NCBI GenBank assembly: GCA_944389085.1
Contig: CALXLB010000008.1
Coordinates: 1-35,219, forward strand
Source of the DNA: an uncultured Spirochaetaceae bacterium
GTDB taxonomy: Bacteria > Spirochaetota > Spirochaetia > Sphaerochaetales > Sphaerochaetaceae
Reading direction: 5' to 3'
DNA: 35,219 nucleotides
Shown here: positions 31,964-35,219 of the stretch, one piece after another
Numbering within the stretch: position 1 is the first letter of the stretch
How the letters are laid out: each line of letters starts with the position of its first letter
Notes under the pieces: generated by a model
What the model was told of the DNA's origin: nothing
The model's input: only the letters and a program-made list of their open reading frames with translations
The model's database searches: none
Made by a program: the position numbers and the translations under genes

Positions 31964-33661
31964 ATGATACTGACGAGGAGAGGAAACAAGGTTATCTCTG
32001 TATTTCTGATTGTTCTTGCTGTGCTTCTTGCTTTTACAGCTTGTCAGCCTAATGCGAATACAGATAAGAAACCTATGGAAGAGCAGGAAAAAGCTGATGT
32101 AGCTCGTTATATTACAGCTTTCACAACAAGCAATATCATTGCTGATATCAATTCTGAGCTTGATAAAACGGATGTGAAAGGCTTGTGGATTATCGACAGC
32201 TCTTATAACTCCGCGAAGGGAAGTGTAGAGATTGTTGTTGATCTTGATGAGTACGCAATAGATTCTTTTAATGTCAGTGGTGAAGTAACATTCAGATTCA
32301 CAGCTGATACTCCATCTACCAATGCAACTTCTTTTGCTTCTACTGATTACAGCATTGATTGCAAATCTTTTGATGTCGTAGATGGTGAGGAAAGCTATGC
32401 AATCAGACTCAGCGGAATCTCTGGTGTATTTACTGGTACATTCACTGTTTCAGGTGATAGCGTCACAGCTCTTCCAACTGTCGCTCTTGGGACCCCTACA
32501 GATGGAACAGTGCAGATTGCTGGCAAAGATGCAATTAAGATTACAGAAATCATAGATTATGGTGATCTTGATGAAGATTCTGTAGCTGTTATTGCAGGAA
32601 TTTATAAAGCAGTTGCAACAGCCGTTGCTGATAAAGGTGAGGCTATTACAGACGGAAAAGCTACATATACTGGTTATAGTGTTGCTTATGTCTATACACC
32701 GACAGTAACTGATGGAAAGGTCTCTGCATGGACACTTGAAATCAATGCCGATAGAACAACTGCTTCTGCATCCTCAATTGCAAGAGCTGCAAATGAGCAT
32801 GATATTTCCTTTACTGTAAAAGATACTGATGCAACAAATATCGATGTATACTTTGATGGAATCAGATACTCTGTTGCTGTAAGTGAGATTAAGACGGATT
32901 CACCAGCTCCTGGTTCTGAGTACAACACATTCAAATGGGATATTACGGTAAGAGTTGCTGCACATAATGGTAAAGGTTCTTTTGATGACAAAGATAACTG
33001 GAAACATGTTGGAAAGGAAATAACGGAAAATCCTGAAAATATCTTTACAATTGAAATTGAAGAAAATTCTATGACAGCATTTTTAAGTACTGATGAAAGC
33101 CAGAGAGGTGAAGACGAAAAAACATCATATAAGTGGTTTGCACTTCTAATTGGTACAGGTGAAAATGATTTGAAAAAAATTACTTACGGTACTTCACCTC
33201 TTACAGATAAAGACATAGCTGATAGGAATGCAATGGTAGGTGCTTATGAAACAGGCGATGCTGCAAATCCTGCCTCTGATGAATTTGTTCTTTGGTTAAA
33301 AGCTGAAGATCTTTCAGAAGGTAATTCCGACATAGGTTACCCCAAATTTACTAAAGAAATAACTCTAAAACATGATAATGCCGAAGACATTAAAATTACT
33401 TTAAATATTCAAGACAAGCCCGGTATTGTAATTGATGATGACGGAACAATTGTAGATGATCCAGAAGAAATGCAGGATCCAAATGAGTCCAAAAATCCAA
33501 ATGAAGATACGACCGGAGAAACATCGACAGAGGATAAATCAGATATCACGGGTTCAAATATTCCAAAGGGAGAAGGAACAGATGATAAAAATTCTACACC
33601 CGTAGGAGGAGAATCTGGCGAAAATGGAGAAGGTACTATTGAATTTGAGCCAGTAGGTTAG
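31964..33661 (+). CDS. Lipoprotein of unknown family, paralogue with acidic C-terminal tail
   Basis: 565 residues. The signal peptide ends LLAFTACQPN, like the gene upstream (FSACQPN). The N-terminal helix EEQEKADVARYITAFTTSNIIADIN and one repeat module (VDLDEYAID...VSGEVTFRF) follow. From about residue 325 there is a second domain, FKWDITVRV...DNW...WFALLIGTGENDL...DEFVLW, shared with the gene at 33756 but not with that at 29557. The last 75 residues form an acidic, Pro/Asn/Gly-rich low-complexity tail that the paralogue lacks. ATG 31964 follows aggagg. Unknown function; a surface protein is likely. Confidence 0.78.
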   Translation: MILTRRGNKVISVFLIVLAVLLAFTACQPNANTDKKPMEEQEKADVARYITAFTTSNIIADINSELDKTDVKGLWIIDSSYNSAKGSVEIVVDLDEYAIDSFNVSGEVTFRFTADTPSTNATSFASTDYSIDCKSFDVVDGEESYAIRLSGISGVFTGTFTVSGDSVTALPTVALGTPTDGTVQIAGKDAIKITEIIDYGDLDEDSVAVIAGIYKAVATAVADKGEAITDGKATYTGYSVAYVYTPTVTDGKVSAWTLEINADRTTASASSIARAANEHDISFTVKDTDATNIDVYFDGIRYSVAVSEIKTDSPAPGSEYNTFKWDITVRVAAHNGKGSFDDKDNWKHVGKEITENPENIFTIEIEENSMTAFLSTDESQRGEDEKTSYKWFALLIGTGENDLKKITYGTSPLTDKDIADRNAMVGAYETGDAANPASDEFVLWLKAEDLSEGNSDIGYPKFTKEITLKHDNAEDIKITLNIQDKPGIVIDDDGTIVDDPEEMQDPNESKNPNEDTTGETSTEDKSDITGSNIPKGEGTDDKNSTPVGGESGENGEGTIEFEPVG

Positions 33662-33685
33662 TGATTATATTGGCACTAATATTAT

Positions 33686-33722
33686 TGGAGGCTTTGCTTG
33701 GCACTGCCTCCATCTTTTTTAT
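33686..33722 (+). terminator. Rho-independent terminator after the 565-aa lipoprotein gene
   Basis: tggaggc (33686-33692) pairs with gcctcca (33706-33712), followed by tctttttt. This is the clearest terminator in the window. It isolates the third lipoprotein gene, which therefore needs its own promoter. Confidence 0.85.
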
Positions 33723-33743
33723 TTATCTTCTTTGGTTGTCTTC

Positions 33744-33749
33744 TATAAT
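33744..33749 (+). promoter_or_regulatory. -10 box of the 463-aa lipoprotein gene; leaderless mRNA likely
   Basis: tataat, perfect consensus, ending 6 bases before the ATG at 33756. Transcription would start at or beside the start codon, and no ribosome binding site is present. The -35 region is poor. Confidence 0.55.
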
Positions 33750-33755
33750 TAAGAT

Positions 33756-35147
33756 ATGAGAGCTGGAAGATTGTTGATTATAGTTTGTTTGCTTTTAAGC
33801 CTGTTTGCTTTTTCTTCATGTGAAATCAAGACTGCTGATAGAGAGTTGATGACTGATAGCGAGAAAGTACAGGCTTATGACTATCTTGCAGCTTTTATCT
33901 CCAGCGATATTCTTTATGATCTGAATGCAGAAATAAGCGGTGAGAAGATAGATGGCCTTGCTGTTATCAGCAATGAGATTGATTCTATATCTGTTGCTCT
34001 TAAAGATTATGGCGTATCTGCAGACTTGGATGTAAGCGGTGATTTTATATTTACATTTGATGGTTCTAATAGGTATTCAATAGAATCTTCTGCTGCTGTC
34101 TTCAATGATGATCTAATTTTTGAACATTTTGATATTTCCGGTGAATATGATGCTGCTAATGATATAACAGACGGAAAGATTGCCGAGATAACAAATACGA
34201 AACTGCCTTTTTTTGATTCTGGTAGCATCAAGCTTGATAGTAAGCAAAAGATAGATGTTAAAGCTCTTTTTGATTTTCCTTCATTGCCTCTTGCTGATTA
34301 CCAGACATTCAAGGAGATTTATCTGCGCGTCAATGCGTTGTTATATGAAAAATCTGAAGCTGTAACTAATGGCAATGTTGATGATATCACCTATGTTTAT
34401 ACTCCATATCTGGCAGGTGATGGTTCTGTTTTAAATTGGATTATTTCTTTCAGCAATGGTGGAAAACATAAGATTTCATTCACGCTTTTCAGCAATTCTT
34501 CGGATACTTTTGTAAACTATGATGGAAATATATATCTTGCAAAGACAGCTGGCATAATTGCTTCAGAATCAACCCCAGGAAGCAACATCAAACAATTTAC
34601 TTGGGATATTTCTGTGAAGACAGCTAAGCGTACAGATGCAGATTACGATAACTGGAATTATGTAACGAAGGATATCACTATTTCTGATGGTAATATCTAT
34701 AATCTTGAAATCGAAGAAGCTGATATGAAAGTAATCAGGCCTTCTATCTCTTATGAAGAAGGAAAATGGTTTGCTTTATTGATTGGAACAGGGGAGGCTG
34801 ACCTTTCTAAGCTGGAATGCAATGGCGCAGATATTGTTTCATCTGAAGGTACATTTACTGACTATAATGGAAAACCAAAAGAAGATGATGAATTTGTTCT
34901 CTGGTTCAATGCTGCGGATCTTGAAGATAGCGAGTATGGGTATAAGACATTCGAAAAAGAACTTATATTCTCAAGAGATGAAGCTGTTGAGAATAAAATA
35001 ACTTTGCGATTCATAGATACAGATAAGGTTGTTTTTAACGGTTATCTTTTTGAAAAGGATCAGTATCAATTAGAATTAGAAGATGGGACTATAATCTACC
35101 GTGGTGAAGATGAGGATGGTAATGTTCCAGAACCTGTATATCCTTGA
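33756..35147 (+). CDS. Lipoprotein of unknown family, third paralogue
   Basis: 463 residues. The signal peptide ends LFAFSSC (Cys about 23). It has the same N-terminal helix (LMTDSEKVQAYDYLAAFISSDILYDLN), one repeat module (VALKDYGVSADLDVSGDFIFTF) and the C-terminal domain (FTWDISVKT...YDNWNYV...WFALLIGTGEADL...DEFVLWFNAADL) of the gene at 31964, without its acidic tail. It has its own tataat box and seems to be translated from a leaderless message. Start ATG 33756 gives a normal signal peptide and no alternative is better. Function unknown. The last 72 bases of the window after its stop are AT-rich and hold nothing I can support. Confidence 0.78.
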   Translation: MRAGRLLIIVCLLLSLFAFSSCEIKTADRELMTDSEKVQAYDYLAAFISSDILYDLNAEISGEKIDGLAVISNEIDSISVALKDYGVSADLDVSGDFIFTFDGSNRYSIESSAAVFNDDLIFEHFDISGEYDAANDITDGKIAEITNTKLPFFDSGSIKLDSKQKIDVKALFDFPSLPLADYQTFKEIYLRVNALLYEKSEAVTNGNVDDITYVYTPYLAGDGSVLNWIISFSNGGKHKISFTLFSNSSDTFVNYDGNIYLAKTAGIIASESTPGSNIKQFTWDISVKTAKRTDADYDNWNYVTKDITISDGNIYNLEIEEADMKVIRPSISYEEGKWFALLIGTGEADLSKLECNGADIVSSEGTFTDYNGKPKEDDEFVLWFNAADLEDSEYGYKTFEKELIFSRDEAVENKITLRFIDTDKVVFNGYLFEKDQYQLELEDGTIIYRGEDEDGNVPEPVYP

Positions 35148-35219
35148 GTCTATCAGAAATTTGAAACTCCAATAATTGCTAATGCTACTTGCAATAAAGT
35201 TTATGATTATGTAAATTAC

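Overview
The window looks like a chromosomal segment of a spirochaete, most likely of the Sphaerochaeta/Treponema type. Evidence: secreted solute-binding proteins whose signal peptides end in FSA-GNNE and FA-QGSTE without a lipobox cysteine; many lipoproteins with relaxed lipoboxes (FTAC, FSAC, FSSC); heavy investment in sugar ABC transport; moderate GC. This assignment is an inference from style, with no marker gene present.

Positions 1-6422 form an accessory island. It starts inside an Eco57I-type DNA methyltransferase. An HNH endonuclease, a DUF6602 protein with a possible PD-(D/E)XK nuclease core and a short AlbA_2 protein follow, all overlapping or abutting on the plus strand. Next come an IS30 transposase remnant, a Fic AMP-transferase-like protein (minus strand) and an IS1595-like element bounded by 27-bp perfect inverted repeats, whose transposase is frameshifted.

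Positions 6423-14008 hold a plus-strand carbohydrate operon: solute-binding protein, two MalF/MalG-type permeases, a cytosolic DUF4838 glycosidase-like protein and a YesM/YesN-type sensor kinase and AraC-type regulator. There is no ATPase gene, so the transporter probably borrows one from elsewhere.

Positions 14003-22243 hold a second sugar locus. A divergent RpiR/MurR regulator faces a control region with three similar 15-bp operator-like sites and a good promoter. The operon encodes an RbsB/RbsA/RbsC-type transporter, a Gfo/Idh/MocA dehydrogenase, a PfkB kinase, a TIM-barrel sugar isomerase/epimerase and a BtpA/SgcQ protein. It reads as a complete uptake-and-catabolism unit for an unidentified sugar or polyol.

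Positions 22244-25633 hold two tandem paralogous lipoproteins built of Ig-like (Big_3-like) segments, with a 72-residue HTH gene between them. Their promoter has two G6 tracts in its spacer, which suggests phase variation. Positions 25774-29183 are a small defence-like insert: an OLD/PARIS-like pair (AAA_21-type ATPase plus DUF4276 TOPRIM-like protein) divergent from a zinc-ribbon HipA-like kinase that has no HipB partner. Positions 29557-35147 hold three further paralogous lipoproteins of unknown family. They share an N-terminal helix and a recurrent beta-rich module; two also share a C-terminal domain, and two have matching extended -10 promoters and leaders. All coordinates and motifs were read by eye; family names come from motif recognition, not database searches.
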